A stretch of DNA of 64,000 nt from Hyphomicrobiaceae bacterium (GTDB lineage Bacteria; Pseudomonadota; Alphaproteobacteria; Rhizobiales; Hyphomicrobiaceae): assembly GCA_023384095.1 (NCBI GenBank), contig JAHDXT010000002.1:186001-250000 (forward strand). The letters are read 5' to 3'. Below are positions 28,567 to 37,385 of the stretch, in pieces (within the stretch, counting starts at the first letter, position 1; every line of letters starts with the position of its first letter). The translations under genes and the position numbers were made by a program. Under the pieces are notes generated by a model. It worked only from the letters and a program-made list of their open reading frames with translations. It made no database searches and was not told the origin of the DNA.

Positions 28567-28980
28567 GGACGCCTACCGGCTGCATGCCCCTCCCCTGGCA
28601 TGCTGTGAAACGATCATTCGAGAGAGAGCAGACGGTAAATGTCCTATCAGCTTATTTGAGGACCATCGGCCTAGGCAATCGGATGCCCGGTATTAGGTAA
28701 ATGGTTGCTTATTACCCGGGCGGAATATTGCCGATGGCAGGAGCTGTGCAGCCTGTGGATTGCCTTTCGCTGCATGCCGAGCGAAAGCGGCAGTTCCGCC
28801 AAATCCCTCCCGCCAGGGACCAGCCGGATCGGCATTGTGATCCGGAGGCGTGGCCGCTGTGGAGTGGGGAATAGACAATTAGTGATAGGCCGCTCAGGGG
28901 TCGGCGCGGCGCCTACGCCCAATCGCCGTCTGTTGCGGCGCTTCGGTTCGTTGAATGAATTGGACGGGGCGAGCCGGAAT
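28567..28980. other. Intergenic region upstream of the LuxR-type gene
   Basis: These 414 bp hold the promoter of the LuxR-type gene and the 3' flank of the small membrane-protein gene. The composition is more AT-rich than the coding DNA around it (for example GTATTAGGTAAATGGTTGC). Short open frames are present on both strands but none has a ribosome-binding site plus protein-like composition. No RNA gene was recognised. Confidence 0.45.
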
Positions 28981-29262
28981 CTATGCCTCGTCGCCGCCGT
29001 CCGTCCGCCCATGGCGTTGGCGCAGAACACCATGGGCGAGTGATACGCCCATCAGATACGAGATCTGCATCGTGGCAGCGAGCGCGACCGCCCATCCCAT
29101 GACTGCCGTGGCCGGCCAGTGCCAGGCCATGCCGGCGAGGACGCAGGCGAGGAGCAACGCCGCTGTCGCGAAGAGGAGTGCCGGCACCCGGAACTTCAGT
29201 CCGAGCAGGAGACCGAGCCCGCCCGCCGCGATGACCGACGCAAATGCCGTGTCGAAAGCCAT
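28981..29262 (-). CDS. Small three-helix membrane protein
   Basis: The 93-residue product is almost entirely hydrophobic: MAFDTAFASVIAAGGLGLLL, then a helix over residues 24-45 and a last helix around AVMGWAVALAATMQISYLMG, with a charged tail RQRHGRTDGGDEA. It was recovered as the end of a much longer open frame that is mostly antisense to the glycosyltransferase gene at 29392. Codon and residue composition become protein-like only from the ATG at 29262. I do not recognise the family. Its position inside the polysaccharide locus suggests an accessory assembly role. Confidence 0.62.
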   Translation of the reverse strand: MAFDTAFASVIAAGGLGLLLGLKFRVPALLFATAALLLACVLAGMAWHWPATAVMGWAVALAATMQISYLMGVSLAHGVLRQRHGRTDGGDEA

Positions 29263-29391
29263 GGACCGAGCAGATTGCCTGAAGGCCGCCGCGCCGCACC
29301 GGCTCGGACAGTACTCCGCGCCTCGTTCGGTGAACAGGGCCAATTCGGAATGGCGCTGCCCCGCTCGTGCGCGGCGCGGGGCGGGCGCGGC

Positions 29392-30573
29392 ATGAAGATA
29401 GCGCTCGTTCACTACTGGCTCGTGGGGATGCGGGGAGGCGAGTCGGTGATCGAGGCGCTGTGCGAGATGTTCCCCGATGCCGACATCTTCACGCACGTCG
29501 TGGATCGCGATGCCATCTCGCCCACGCTGCGCCGGCACCGGATCAAAACGAGCTTCATAGGTCGCCTGCCGCGGGCGCGCAGGGCCTACAAGTCCTATCT
29601 GCCGCTGATGCCGCTCGCGCTGGAGCAGCTCGACATGCGGGGCTACGACCTGATCATAAGCAGCGAGTCCGGACCGGCGAAAGGCATCATCCCGCCGCCG
29701 GAGGCCGTGCACATCTGCTACTGCCACTCGCCCATGCGGTACATCTGGAACATGTACCCGGACTACCGGGACGGCGCCGGCCCGGTGACACGCATGGCGA
29801 TGCCGGCATTCGCCCATTACCTGCGCGCCTGGGACGTTTCCTCCGCGGCGCGCGTGGATCGGTTCGTCGCCAACTCGAGCTGCGTGGCGGCCCGCATCCG
29901 CAAGTACTATCGCCGAGACGCCGCCGTCGTGCACCCGCCGGTCAGCATCGACAACTTCATGCCTCTTCTTCACGACGCGGCTGGCGACTTTCATCTCATG
30001 GTCGGCGCGCTCGTCCGATACAAGCGGCCCGATCTCGCAGTCCAGGCGTTCAACGCCGCCGCCAGACGGCTCGTCGTCATCGGCGGCGGCGAGATGCTGG
30101 ACGAGTTGCGGCGGATGGCCGGGCCGACGGTCGAGGTGCTCGGGCCGCAGCCGCTCGAGGCGCTTCGCTACTTCTATGCGCGCTGCCGCGCGCTGGTGTT
30201 CCCCGGCGAGGAAGACTTCGGCATCGTCCCCGTCGAGGCGATGGCGAGCGGCCGCCCCGTCGTCGCCTATGGTCGCGGCGGCGCTCTCGAGACAGTCATC
30301 GACGGCATGACAGGGGCCCTGTTCCATGAGCAGACCGTCGAGGCGCTGCTGGACGCCGTGCACAGATGCGAGCGGCAGAAGTTCGATCCGAGCGCGCTGC
30401 GCCGCCATGCCAGCCGGTTCGACCGGCGGAGGTTCCAGCGCCAGATGCGGGTCCTGATCGATGCCGAGCTCACGGCCAATGCCGCCCGGCTGCAGCCCCG
30501 GGACGCCGCAGGCATGCGCCCTCGAATGATGGAGGATGCCAGCGCGTCGGCGGCGGCAACGGCCGCCGAGTAG
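29392..30573 (+). CDS. Glycosyltransferase family 4
   Basis: The 393-residue GT-B protein starts MKIALVHYWLVGMRGGESVI, with CYCHSPMRYIWNMYPDY in the acceptor half and a donor-binding half with VGALVRYKRPDLAVQAFN, IGGGEMLDELR and the PGEEDFGIVPVEAMASGRPV signature. It should transfer a hexose or similar from a nucleotide sugar. The start is the ATG after GGCGCGGCATG; no strong ribosome-binding site is seen. It begins a tight run of same-strand genes reaching 42.7 kb. Confidence 0.92.
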   Translation: MKIALVHYWLVGMRGGESVIEALCEMFPDADIFTHVVDRDAISPTLRRHRIKTSFIGRLPRARRAYKSYLPLMPLALEQLDMRGYDLIISSESGPAKGIIPPPEAVHICYCHSPMRYIWNMYPDYRDGAGPVTRMAMPAFAHYLRAWDVSSAARVDRFVANSSCVAARIRKYYRRDAAVVHPPVSIDNFMPLLHDAAGDFHLMVGALVRYKRPDLAVQAFNAAARRLVVIGGGEMLDELRRMAGPTVEVLGPQPLEALRYFYARCRALVFPGEEDFGIVPVEAMASGRPVVAYGRGGALETVIDGMTGALFHEQTVEALLDAVHRCERQKFDPSALRRHASRFDRRRFQRQMRVLIDAELTANAARLQPRDAAGMRPRMMEDASASAAATAAE

Positions 30574-30589
30574 CACCGCCGGAAGCAAG

Positions 30590-31840
30590 ATGAGAGTTTG
30601 CATCTTCAACCTCAAGTACAGCCCGAACCTCGGTGACGGGGCCATTGCGGAGTGCCTCGAGCATGCGTTGCGGGAGCGGGGTGTGCACCGCGCGCTTTCG
30701 ATCGACCTCGCAGGCCGGCAGGAAAGACCGCGATCGTCGGGAGGCAGGCGCCGCGCATTCCTGCTCGGGCTACTGCAGCGCATTCCGGGCTGGCTCGGCG
30801 ATGCGGGAGTCGCCCTGGTGCTGGGCTGGCGCGTGCGCAGGCGCTTGCGGCCATTCTGGCGCGCAAAGCTGCAAGCGGCCGATGTCGTGATTTTCGGCGG
30901 CGGCCAGCTCATCCAGGATGCCGACCTCAACTTCCCGATCAAGCTCGCCGCGGCGGCCGACGAATGCCGCCGCCGCGGATTGCCGGTGGCCCTGTTCGCC
31001 GTGGGCGCCGCGCCGCTGCGGCGCCGGCGCGGCCGTCACCTGTTCCGTCGCCTCGTCGGGTCCGACCGGCTCGCCTACGCGGCTGTGCGTGACGAGTCCT
31101 CACGCCTCGTGCTTCGCGAGCTGGGCTGTGATGCAGCAGTCTGCCGCGATCCCGCCCTGCTGGCCGCCAGCCTCTGGCCGATGCCGGCCCGCGCCGGCAA
31201 CGGGCGGCCGCGCGTCGGTCTCGGCATAACGCATCCTGCAGTCCTGGCCCACCATTCGAGCCGGCGCGAGACGCACTCTGTCGAGGTTGCGGCGAGGCGC
31301 TATGCCGACGTCGCCCTCCGGCTTGCCGCGTCGGGGCTGGAGGTGGTCTGCTTCACGAACGGCGCCGCCGAGGACGAGCTCCTGCTGGCCGCCGTGGGCC
31401 GCCGCCTGGGACCGTCCGGCGGAGCGGGCGCGACGATCCGGTTGGCGGCGCGACAGGAGCGGCCGCAGGCGCTCGCCAGGCTGATCGCGGATTGCGATGC
31501 CATTGTTGCACATCGACTCCATGCCGCGATCCTGGCGTTCGCGTATCGCGTGCCCATGATCGGCCTGCGCTGGGACGACAAGCTGGCCTCTTTCCTCGCC
31601 TCGGTTGGAATGGCCGACCGCCTGGTTTCATTCGACGATGCAACCGCGGGCAACATCGAAAGGCTCGTGGCCAGGGCCTTGTCCGAAGGCATAGCCGCCG
31701 AGGCGCACGCGCGCGTGGTGGCCGAGACCGAAGCCGGCATCGACGGTCTCCTCGCAGCTCTGGCCGGCGCGGTGAGAGTCCCGTCGCCAGCGGTCGGGGC
31801 ACTTCAATTGTCTGCTGTCTCTGGCGGAGGCGCGGGATGA
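30590..31840 (+). CDS. Polysaccharide pyruvyl transferase family protein
   Basis: The 416-residue protein fits the PS_pyruv_trans family: MRVCIFNLKYSPNLGDGAIA at the N-terminus, VVIFGGGQLIQDADLNFPIK, LFAVGAAPL, YAAVRDESSRLVL, and a C-terminal part with ADCDAIVAHRLHAAILAFAY and MIGLRWDDKL. Members put pyruvate ketals on exopolysaccharide sugars using PEP, giving the polymer negative charge. GGAAG lies just before the ATG. The stop overlaps the next start (ATGA). Confidence 0.85.
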   Translation: MRVCIFNLKYSPNLGDGAIAECLEHALRERGVHRALSIDLAGRQERPRSSGGRRRAFLLGLLQRIPGWLGDAGVALVLGWRVRRRLRPFWRAKLQAADVVIFGGGQLIQDADLNFPIKLAAAADECRRRGLPVALFAVGAAPLRRRRGRHLFRRLVGSDRLAYAAVRDESSRLVLRELGCDAAVCRDPALLAASLWPMPARAGNGRPRVGLGITHPAVLAHHSSRRETHSVEVAARRYADVALRLAASGLEVVCFTNGAAEDELLLAAVGRRLGPSGGAGATIRLAARQERPQALARLIADCDAIVAHRLHAAILAFAYRVPMIGLRWDDKLASFLASVGMADRLVSFDDATAGNIERLVARALSEGIAAEAHARVVAETEAGIDGLLAALAGAVRVPSPAVGALQLSAVSGGGAG

Positions 31841-33372
31841 GCCTCGAGCCGGTCGGCATCATCACGATTCTCGCGGGCCTCATGGTCCTGCGCAAGGGGC
31901 CCGACCTCGGCATCCTCCTGCTGATGCTCGCCAGCCTGCTCGGCGCCGCCGCGGCCATCAAGCTGCCGTCGCTCGGCGGCGCCAGCATCCTGCCCGCGCA
32001 TCTGCTGATGCCGTTCTACGTGCTGGCGACCGTCAGGCAGTTCGGACTCGGGCGGCTCCTGCGCACCCTGTTGTTGCCGGCGCCCGGCTTCTGGCTGGCC
32101 CTGTTCGTCGCCTACGGCCTCATCTCGGCCGTTTTCATGCCGCGGCTGTTCATGGGAGGCGTCGAGGTCTTCTCGATCGCGCGCGAGGCGGGGCACGGCA
32201 GCGGAATCGTGATGTCGCCGCTGGCGCCGCGCGCCGGGAACGTGACGCAGGCGCTGTATCTTGCCGGCGATCTCGCCCTGTTTGCCGCAGTCGTCGTCCA
32301 CGCGGGCGTCGCACTTCGGGTCGTCGTGCACGCCATCCTGCTCGCCGCCGCCGCCAACCTCGGCTTCGCGGCTCTCGACGTCGCGACCAACGCGCTGGGC
32401 ATGGGCGAGCTGCTTGCGGTCATCCGGAACGCCAATTACGGGATGCTGGCCGGAACCGATGTCCTGGGCCTCGCACGCATCGTCGGCTCGTTTCCCGAGA
32501 CATCGGCATTCGGAGGAGTGACGCTCGTCTACTTCGCGTTCTCCTTCGAGCTGTGGCTGCGCGGCACCCATGCACAGAGCGCCGGCCCTATCGCCCTGCT
32601 GTCGCTGCTGGCGGTCGTCGCGTGCACGTCGTCGGCAACCTATGTCGGGCTGGCGATCTATGGAGGGCTCGTGCTGCTGCGATGCTCGGCAGCCCTCGCC
32701 ATGGGCTCGGGCTCGCGACGCGACGTGGCAGTCGCGCTCCTCACGCCGGTGGCAGCGTTGCTGGCCGTGCTCGCGCTGCTGCTGATGCCCACGCATTGGA
32801 ACGCGCTGACGGATCTGGCGGAAAGGTTGATCTTCGACAAGCTCAACACCCAGTCGGGCATCGAGCGGTCGCTGTGGAACGAGCATGGCCTGCGTGTCTT
32901 CTTCGAGACCGCGATGCTCGGAGCAGGCGTCGGCAGCGTTCGGACCTCGAGCTTCGTCGTAGCCACGCTGGCCAACACGGGTCTCGCCGGGCTGGCCTTC
33001 ATCGTGCTTTTCCTCGCAAGCGGGATCACTTCGCTCGCCGGACGGGCGCGGGACCGGATGACGGATGCATCCAGCCGGGCCGCGGCCTGGGCCTGCCTCG
33101 TCCTGCTGATCTCGGCGGGCCTCACCGGGGCCAGCGTCGATCTCGGGCTCCTGTTCTTCGTCCCCGCCGCAATCGTCTGCGCCGCCTCGAAACAGGAAAG
33201 GGTCGCGGATCGGTGCCGCACCGGTGCGTGCCGCGGGGCATCCGGGTTGCATGTGGAGGTGGCTTGCCGCCAGCGGCGCCAGGGCGCCACTCCGGTCGGC
33301 GCCGCACGAGGAGCCGAACATCGGCATTGGAGAAATCCATCCTGGGGGCCGGACACGACCGCATGGACATGA
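31837..33372 (+). CDS. O-antigen ligase/polymerase-like membrane protein (Wzy role likely)
   Basis: About 511 residues with ten or more membrane segments and a large soluble loop. Visible landmarks are a short N-terminal helix pair, SFPETSAFGGVTLVYFAFSF, the SLWNEHGLRVFFETAMLGAG region (a NxxL...GxGxG pattern seen in Wzy/WaaL-type proteins), and final helices ending LLFFVPAAIVCA. It fits the polymerase missing elsewhere in the locus. The last 60 residues switch to Arg/Gly/Trp-rich composition and run over the next gene's start; they look like a read-through in a wrong frame. GGAGG precedes the ATG. Confidence 0.72.
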   Translation: MSLEPVGIITILAGLMVLRKGPDLGILLLMLASLLGAAAAIKLPSLGGASILPAHLLMPFYVLATVRQFGLGRLLRTLLLPAPGFWLALFVAYGLISAVFMPRLFMGGVEVFSIAREAGHGSGIVMSPLAPRAGNVTQALYLAGDLALFAAVVVHAGVALRVVVHAILLAAAANLGFAALDVATNALGMGELLAVIRNANYGMLAGTDVLGLARIVGSFPETSAFGGVTLVYFAFSFELWLRGTHAQSAGPIALLSLLAVVACTSSATYVGLAIYGGLVLLRCSAALAMGSGSRRDVAVALLTPVAALLAVLALLLMPTHWNALTDLAERLIFDKLNTQSGIERSLWNEHGLRVFFETAMLGAGVGSVRTSSFVVATLANTGLAGLAFIVLFLASGITSLAGRARDRMTDASSRAAAWACLVLLISAGLTGASVDLGLLFFVPAAIVCAASKQERVADRCRTGACRGASGLHVEVACRQRRQGATPVGAARGAEHRHWRNPSWGPDTTAWT

Positions 33373-35153
33373 TCAATATCAAGCCGAGCCTGCACGACGA
33401 TGTGGCCGCCGGCTCCCTCGGCCCGCACGAGATAGCGCGTTTCGTGCGCTTCGCATGGCGGCGCGTCCTGGCCGCGACCTTGATCGCGGTCGCGCTCGGT
33501 TACGCCTACATCCTGATGACGCCGCGGACCTTCATGGCGACCGCCGTCGTGCTGTACGACCCGAGCACTTCACCCACTCTGACGCAGCAATCGCGGTGGC
33601 TCGAATCGAGCGTGGAGATGAGCACGCGCATCGAAAGTCAGGTCGAGATCCTCAAGTCCGCGAACGTTGCACGCCAGGTGATCGAGAAGCTGGGACTGAC
33701 CAATGATACGGAGTTCACGGCGCCTCCGTCGCTGTCGGCCCGGCTGCGGGCGGCGATCCTGTCGCTCGCCGGCGCGCCGTCCGTCGGCGCGGAGCGGATG
33801 GGCCCCGGTGCGCCGGCGCTCGATCCCGAGCTCGTCGTTCCCGGTTTCCTCCGTGACTTGGCGGTGCGCCGGGTGGGGCTGTCGTCGGTCCTGGAGGTGT
33901 CGTTCCGGGCAGGCGATCCCGTCAAGGCGGCGCTCATCGCCAATACCGTGGCGAGACGGTATATCGGCCTCGACCTCGAGCAGAAGTCGCAGGCGGCGCT
34001 CAACCGCAGCGAGTGGCTCAAAGCCCGGCTGGAGGAGCTGCGCAAGCAGGCCTTCGAGGCGACACGCGAGGTGGAGCTGTTCAAGCTGAAGGGAGGAGGC
34101 GGGCTCGCGGCGGAGTATCCGGTGCGGCTCGCCGAGCTCGAGAGCATCGCCCAGACGTACAGGCGGATGTACGAGACGCTGCTGTCCCAGGTCACCGACA
34201 TGCAGCAGCGGGTCTCCTATCCGGTCGGCGATGCACGGATGGTCTCCCCGGCGACGCCCTCCCGGGTCACGATGCAGCCGAACACACGCATCGTCCTGGC
34301 CTTCGCGGGAACGGCGGGCGCCTTCCTCAGCGCATTGATCGCGCTTCTTCAGCTTGCGCTCGACCGTCGCGTCCGCTCACCGGAATCCCTCTCCGCCGAC
34401 GGGCTGGCATGCCTCGGCGCGCTCGACCGCTTCCCGCCCCGGTCCCGGCGAACGTCGATGCCGAAGTCGATGTTCGCCGGCGCCGCCCGGAAGCCCAGGT
34501 TCAGGCTGTCGTCTGCGCCGCCGCCGCTTCCGGCGGTGAGCTGGCGGGTCGAAAGCCACCACCTGCTGCAACTGCTCCAGATCAAGACCGCCATCGACGC
34601 GTGCGTCTCCTCCACCGGCCGTTCGATCGGCCTCGTCGGAGTCGACAAGGGCGCCGGCGCGAGCAGTCTCGCCATGCTGCTGGCCGGGAGGTATGCCATG
34701 GCCGGGCGCCGGACGCTGCTGGTCGACGCCTGCGCGGGCGACGCGGATGTGAGCCGGCTCCTGGCGCCGAACGCGTGTGGCGGACTGAGCGAGACCATCC
34801 TAACCGGGCGGGTGCGGCAGGACTCGCTGGTAGCGCAGCAGACTCCGGGACTATTCGTGCTGGCTAACGGCCGCGCCAGTCTGCCCGTAAGCCCGGGCGA
34901 GCTGCTCGGCTCGCCGGCCTCCAGCCTCAAGCTCCCGCAACTGAGCGAGGGGTTCGACACGGTGCTGGTCGACTTGCCGCCGCTGTCGCGCTCCGCCGAC
35001 GCGTCCCTGATCGGCTCGCTGCTCGACGCGGTCGTCGTCGTCGCCGAGCACGGCGTCACTCAACTGCCCGACCTCAAGAGCCAGATCGCCGCCATGCAGG
35101 GCACCGGCGCGAGGGTCATCGGTGTCGTCCTCAACAAGTGGGTGGCGATATGA
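33363..35153 (+). CDS. Wzz-type chain-length protein fused to a degenerate BY-kinase domain
   Basis: This is a 596-residue inner-membrane protein. Residues 20-55 hold the Wzz start and TM1 (RVLAATLIAVALGYAYILMT), residues 56-305 the periplasmic coiled-coil region (LNRSEWLKARLEELRKQAFE), and about 308-332 the second TM. The cytoplasmic BY-kinase-like domain follows, with a P-loop region GVDKGAGASSLAML near residue 426. The usual GEGKS lysine is Ala here, although the preceding Lys of deviant P-loops is kept. TLLVDACAGDADVSRLL and FDTVLVDLPPLSRSAD are the Walker A' and B elements. No tyrosine-rich tail is present, so autokinase activity is doubtful. Confidence 0.9.
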   Translation: MDMINIKPSLHDDVAAGSLGPHEIARFVRFAWRRVLAATLIAVALGYAYILMTPRTFMATAVVLYDPSTSPTLTQQSRWLESSVEMSTRIESQVEILKSANVARQVIEKLGLTNDTEFTAPPSLSARLRAAILSLAGAPSVGAERMGPGAPALDPELVVPGFLRDLAVRRVGLSSVLEVSFRAGDPVKAALIANTVARRYIGLDLEQKSQAALNRSEWLKARLEELRKQAFEATREVELFKLKGGGGLAAEYPVRLAELESIAQTYRRMYETLLSQVTDMQQRVSYPVGDARMVSPATPSRVTMQPNTRIVLAFAGTAGAFLSALIALLQLALDRRVRSPESLSADGLACLGALDRFPPRSRRTSMPKSMFAGAARKPRFRLSSAPPPLPAVSWRVESHHLLQLLQIKTAIDACVSSTGRSIGLVGVDKGAGASSLAMLLAGRYAMAGRRTLLVDACAGDADVSRLLAPNACGGLSETILTGRVRQDSLVAQQTPGLFVLANGRASLPVSPGELLGSPASSLKLPQLSEGFDTVLVDLPPLSRSADASLIGSLLDAVVVVAEHGVTQLPDLKSQIAAMQGTGARVIGVVLNKWVAI

Positions 35154-36028
35154 CCCTTCGAATCGCCGTCGGCATTGCGACGTCCGGCCGGCCGGCCATT
35201 CTCGCCGCGATGCTGGCGCGTCTCGAGCTGCAGTCGCGGGCGCCCGATGCAATCCTCGTCAGCGCGGCCGGGCCGTGTGATCTCGAGCGCATCCCCGAGG
35301 CGTTTCCCCGCGTCGTGCCCCTCCTTTCGCCGCCCGGCTCCTCCCACCAGCGAAACGCCATTCTGCGCCACTGCGGGAGCTGCGACGTGGTCGTCTTCTT
35401 CGATGACGACTTCATCCCCTGCCCGCAGTATCTCGCGGCCGTCGAGGCGGTCATGGCCGCCAACCCGGACGTCGTCATGACGACCGGGACCGTGCTGCGG
35501 GACGGTGCGACGGGACCGGGACTGACGTTTGCCGAGGCCGATGCGGTTTTGGCCGTGCCCGAGGAATGGCGCGCCGGCACGGATCTCGTCGATGTCGCCG
35601 ACGGCTACGGCTGCAACATGAGCGCGCGCCTCGACATCATCCGCCGGCACGGGCTGGGCTTCGACGAGAACCTGCCGCTCTACGCCTGGCTCGAGGACGT
35701 GGACTTCGGCCATCGGCTCTCGTCGTTCGGCCGTATCGTCAGGACGCCTGCGGCGCGCGGCGTGCATCTCGGCGTCAAGTCGGGGCGGCAACCCGGCCGG
35801 CGCGTCGGCTACTCGCAGGTTGCCAACCCGATCTATCTCGCACGCAAGGGGACCTGCCGCTGGCGACGCGGGCTCTACCTCATGAGCCGCAATATCGCCG
35901 CCAACAGCTTTCGCAGCATCCGGCCCGAGGCCTGGGTCGACCGCCGCGGGCGGCTCGCCGGCAACCTGCGGGCGATCGGCGACCTCTTGCGCGGCCGGCT
36001 CGATCCTCTTCGCGCGGCCTCCCTGTGA
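35150..36028 (+). CDS. Glycosyltransferase family 2
   Basis: The 292-residue product has the GT-A start RIAVGIATSGRPAILAAMLA, then SSHQRNAILRH, the metal-binding VVFFDDDFIPCPQYL, and a C-terminal LYAWLEDVDFGHRLSSFG with the ED-type catalytic base region. It is a cytoplasmic GT2 in the polysaccharide operon. It starts inside the stop of the Wzz-like gene (ATGA) and ends at the next ATG, so it is translationally coupled on both sides. The sugar is not predictable. Confidence 0.9.
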   Translation: MTLRIAVGIATSGRPAILAAMLARLELQSRAPDAILVSAAGPCDLERIPEAFPRVVPLLSPPGSSHQRNAILRHCGSCDVVVFFDDDFIPCPQYLAAVEAVMAANPDVVMTTGTVLRDGATGPGLTFAEADAVLAVPEEWRAGTDLVDVADGYGCNMSARLDIIRRHGLGFDENLPLYAWLEDVDFGHRLSSFGRIVRTPAARGVHLGVKSGRQPGRRVGYSQVANPIYLARKGTCRWRRGLYLMSRNIAANSFRSIRPEAWVDRRGRLAGNLRAIGDLLRGRLDPLRAASL

Positions 36029-37356
36029 TGTCCTGTCCCGGCGATGTCATGCAGGGTGAGACAGGGGTCGCGGAGGCTCGCGCGCCTCCGGCTCCCGATC
36101 GCGTCGTCGTCATCAACGACCTCTCCGCCGTGCGCGGCGGCGCCACGGGAATCGCGCTGGCCAGCATCGGTGCGCTCCGCTCCCGCGGACTGTTCGTCAC
36201 GCTGGTCACGGGCGACGAGCCGTCGGGCCCGGGCTCGTCAGACCTGGCCGACAGCGTTGCTGCGGTCGGCAGCCCCCACATCCTGGACGGCGCGCCGCTG
36301 GCGGGCATGGCCCGCGGGCTGTTCAACGCCAAAGCCGCGCGCGTGCTGGCCGATTGGATCGCGCGCCACGACACGCCGGCGACGGTCTACCACCTGCATG
36401 GCTGGTCGAAGATCCTGTCGCCCGCCGTCTTCGGCGCGCTGCGCCCGGTCGCGGCGCGTCTCGTCCTGCACGCGCACGATTTCTTCCTCTCCTGTCCCAA
36501 CGGGGGCTATTTCGATTTCCGGCGCGGCGAGCCGTGCGCCTTGCGGCCTCTCGGCGCCTCGTGCCTCGCGCGGCATTGCGACCGGCGCAACTACGCGCAC
36601 AAGCTCTGGCGCGCGGCGCGGCTCGGCATCCGCCATGCGATGCTCGACGCATCCGAGGCCGGGCGCGTTCTTGTCGTGCACGAGGCGATGATCCCGCTTT
36701 TCCGACGGGGCGGGCTCGGCGGAGCCAGGTTCGGCGTCCTGCGCAATCCGGTCGAGCCCTGGTGCAGCCGGCGGGTCGAGGCCGAGCGCAACCGCCTGTT
36801 CCTATACGTCGGCCGTCTCGACGAGGACAAGGGCGCCGACCTCCTGGCGCGTGCGGCACGCAGGGCGGGGGTGCCATTGCGCATGATCGGCGCCGGGCCG
36901 CTCGCCGCACGGCTGGCGCGCGAGCATCCCGAGGTGGAGCTCAGCGGCTGGCGCAGCCGCGGCGAGATCGCGCGCCTCTGCCGCGAGGCGCGAGCGGTCA
37001 TCGTGCCCACCCGATCGCGCGAGACGTTCGGCATCGCCGGCCTGGAAGCAGTGATGAGCGGACTGCCGGTCGCCGTCTCGCGCAACGCGCTCATGGCCGA
37101 GGAGATCGCCGAGGGCGGTTTCGGGCTCGTGTGCGACCCCGGCGACATCGACGCGATGTCGATGCTGCTGACGCGGCTGGCGCGCGACGATCGCCTGGTG
37201 GCCGGGATGAGCGCTGCCGCGTACGCACGGGCGCGGCGGCTGGCGCCGACGCCGGAGCAATGGACGGACAGCCTGCTGGGCATCTACGCGGCGCTCCTCG
37301 ATGCGGCGGGCTCGCCGGCGGCAGGAGCTTGCGGGATCGGAGCGAAGGCTTCGTGA
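36028..37356 (+). CDS. Glycosyltransferase family 4
   Basis: The 442-residue GT-B protein has an N-terminal acceptor half (VVVINDLSAVRGGATGIALA, YHLHGWSKILSP, LHAHDFFLSCPNGGYFDFRR) and a donor half with RLFLYVGRLDEDKGADLLAR, MIGAGPLAARL and the RSRETFGIAGLEAVMSGLPV signature. Its start ATG shares a base with the preceding TGA; a second ATG at 36049 is also possible. Cysteines around SCPNGGYFDF...CALRPLGASCLARHC may bind a metal, a feature seen in some GT4 enzymes. Confidence 0.9.
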   Translation: MSCPGDVMQGETGVAEARAPPAPDRVVVINDLSAVRGGATGIALASIGALRSRGLFVTLVTGDEPSGPGSSDLADSVAAVGSPHILDGAPLAGMARGLFNAKAARVLADWIARHDTPATVYHLHGWSKILSPAVFGALRPVAARLVLHAHDFFLSCPNGGYFDFRRGEPCALRPLGASCLARHCDRRNYAHKLWRAARLGIRHAMLDASEAGRVLVVHEAMIPLFRRGGLGGARFGVLRNPVEPWCSRRVEAERNRLFLYVGRLDEDKGADLLARAARRAGVPLRMIGAGPLAARLAREHPEVELSGWRSRGEIARLCREARAVIVPTRSRETFGIAGLEAVMSGLPVAVSRNALMAEEIAEGGFGLVCDPGDIDAMSMLLTRLARDDRLVAGMSAAAYARARRLAPTPEQWTDSLLGIYAALLDAAGSPAAGACGIGAKAS

Positions 37357-37385
37357 GGGGGAGGACCACGCGGAAACGGAGAACG

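Noticed and set aside
28705-29043. 112-codon plus-strand frame in the intergenic region after the LuxR-type gene
   Set aside because: It has no ribosome-binding site and no protein-like pattern, and it overlaps the small membrane protein on the other strand.
28981-30942. 653-codon minus-strand protein
   Set aside because: Only the last 93 codons look protein-like; the rest is antisense to the GT4 and pyruvyltransferase genes. I kept only the small membrane protein.
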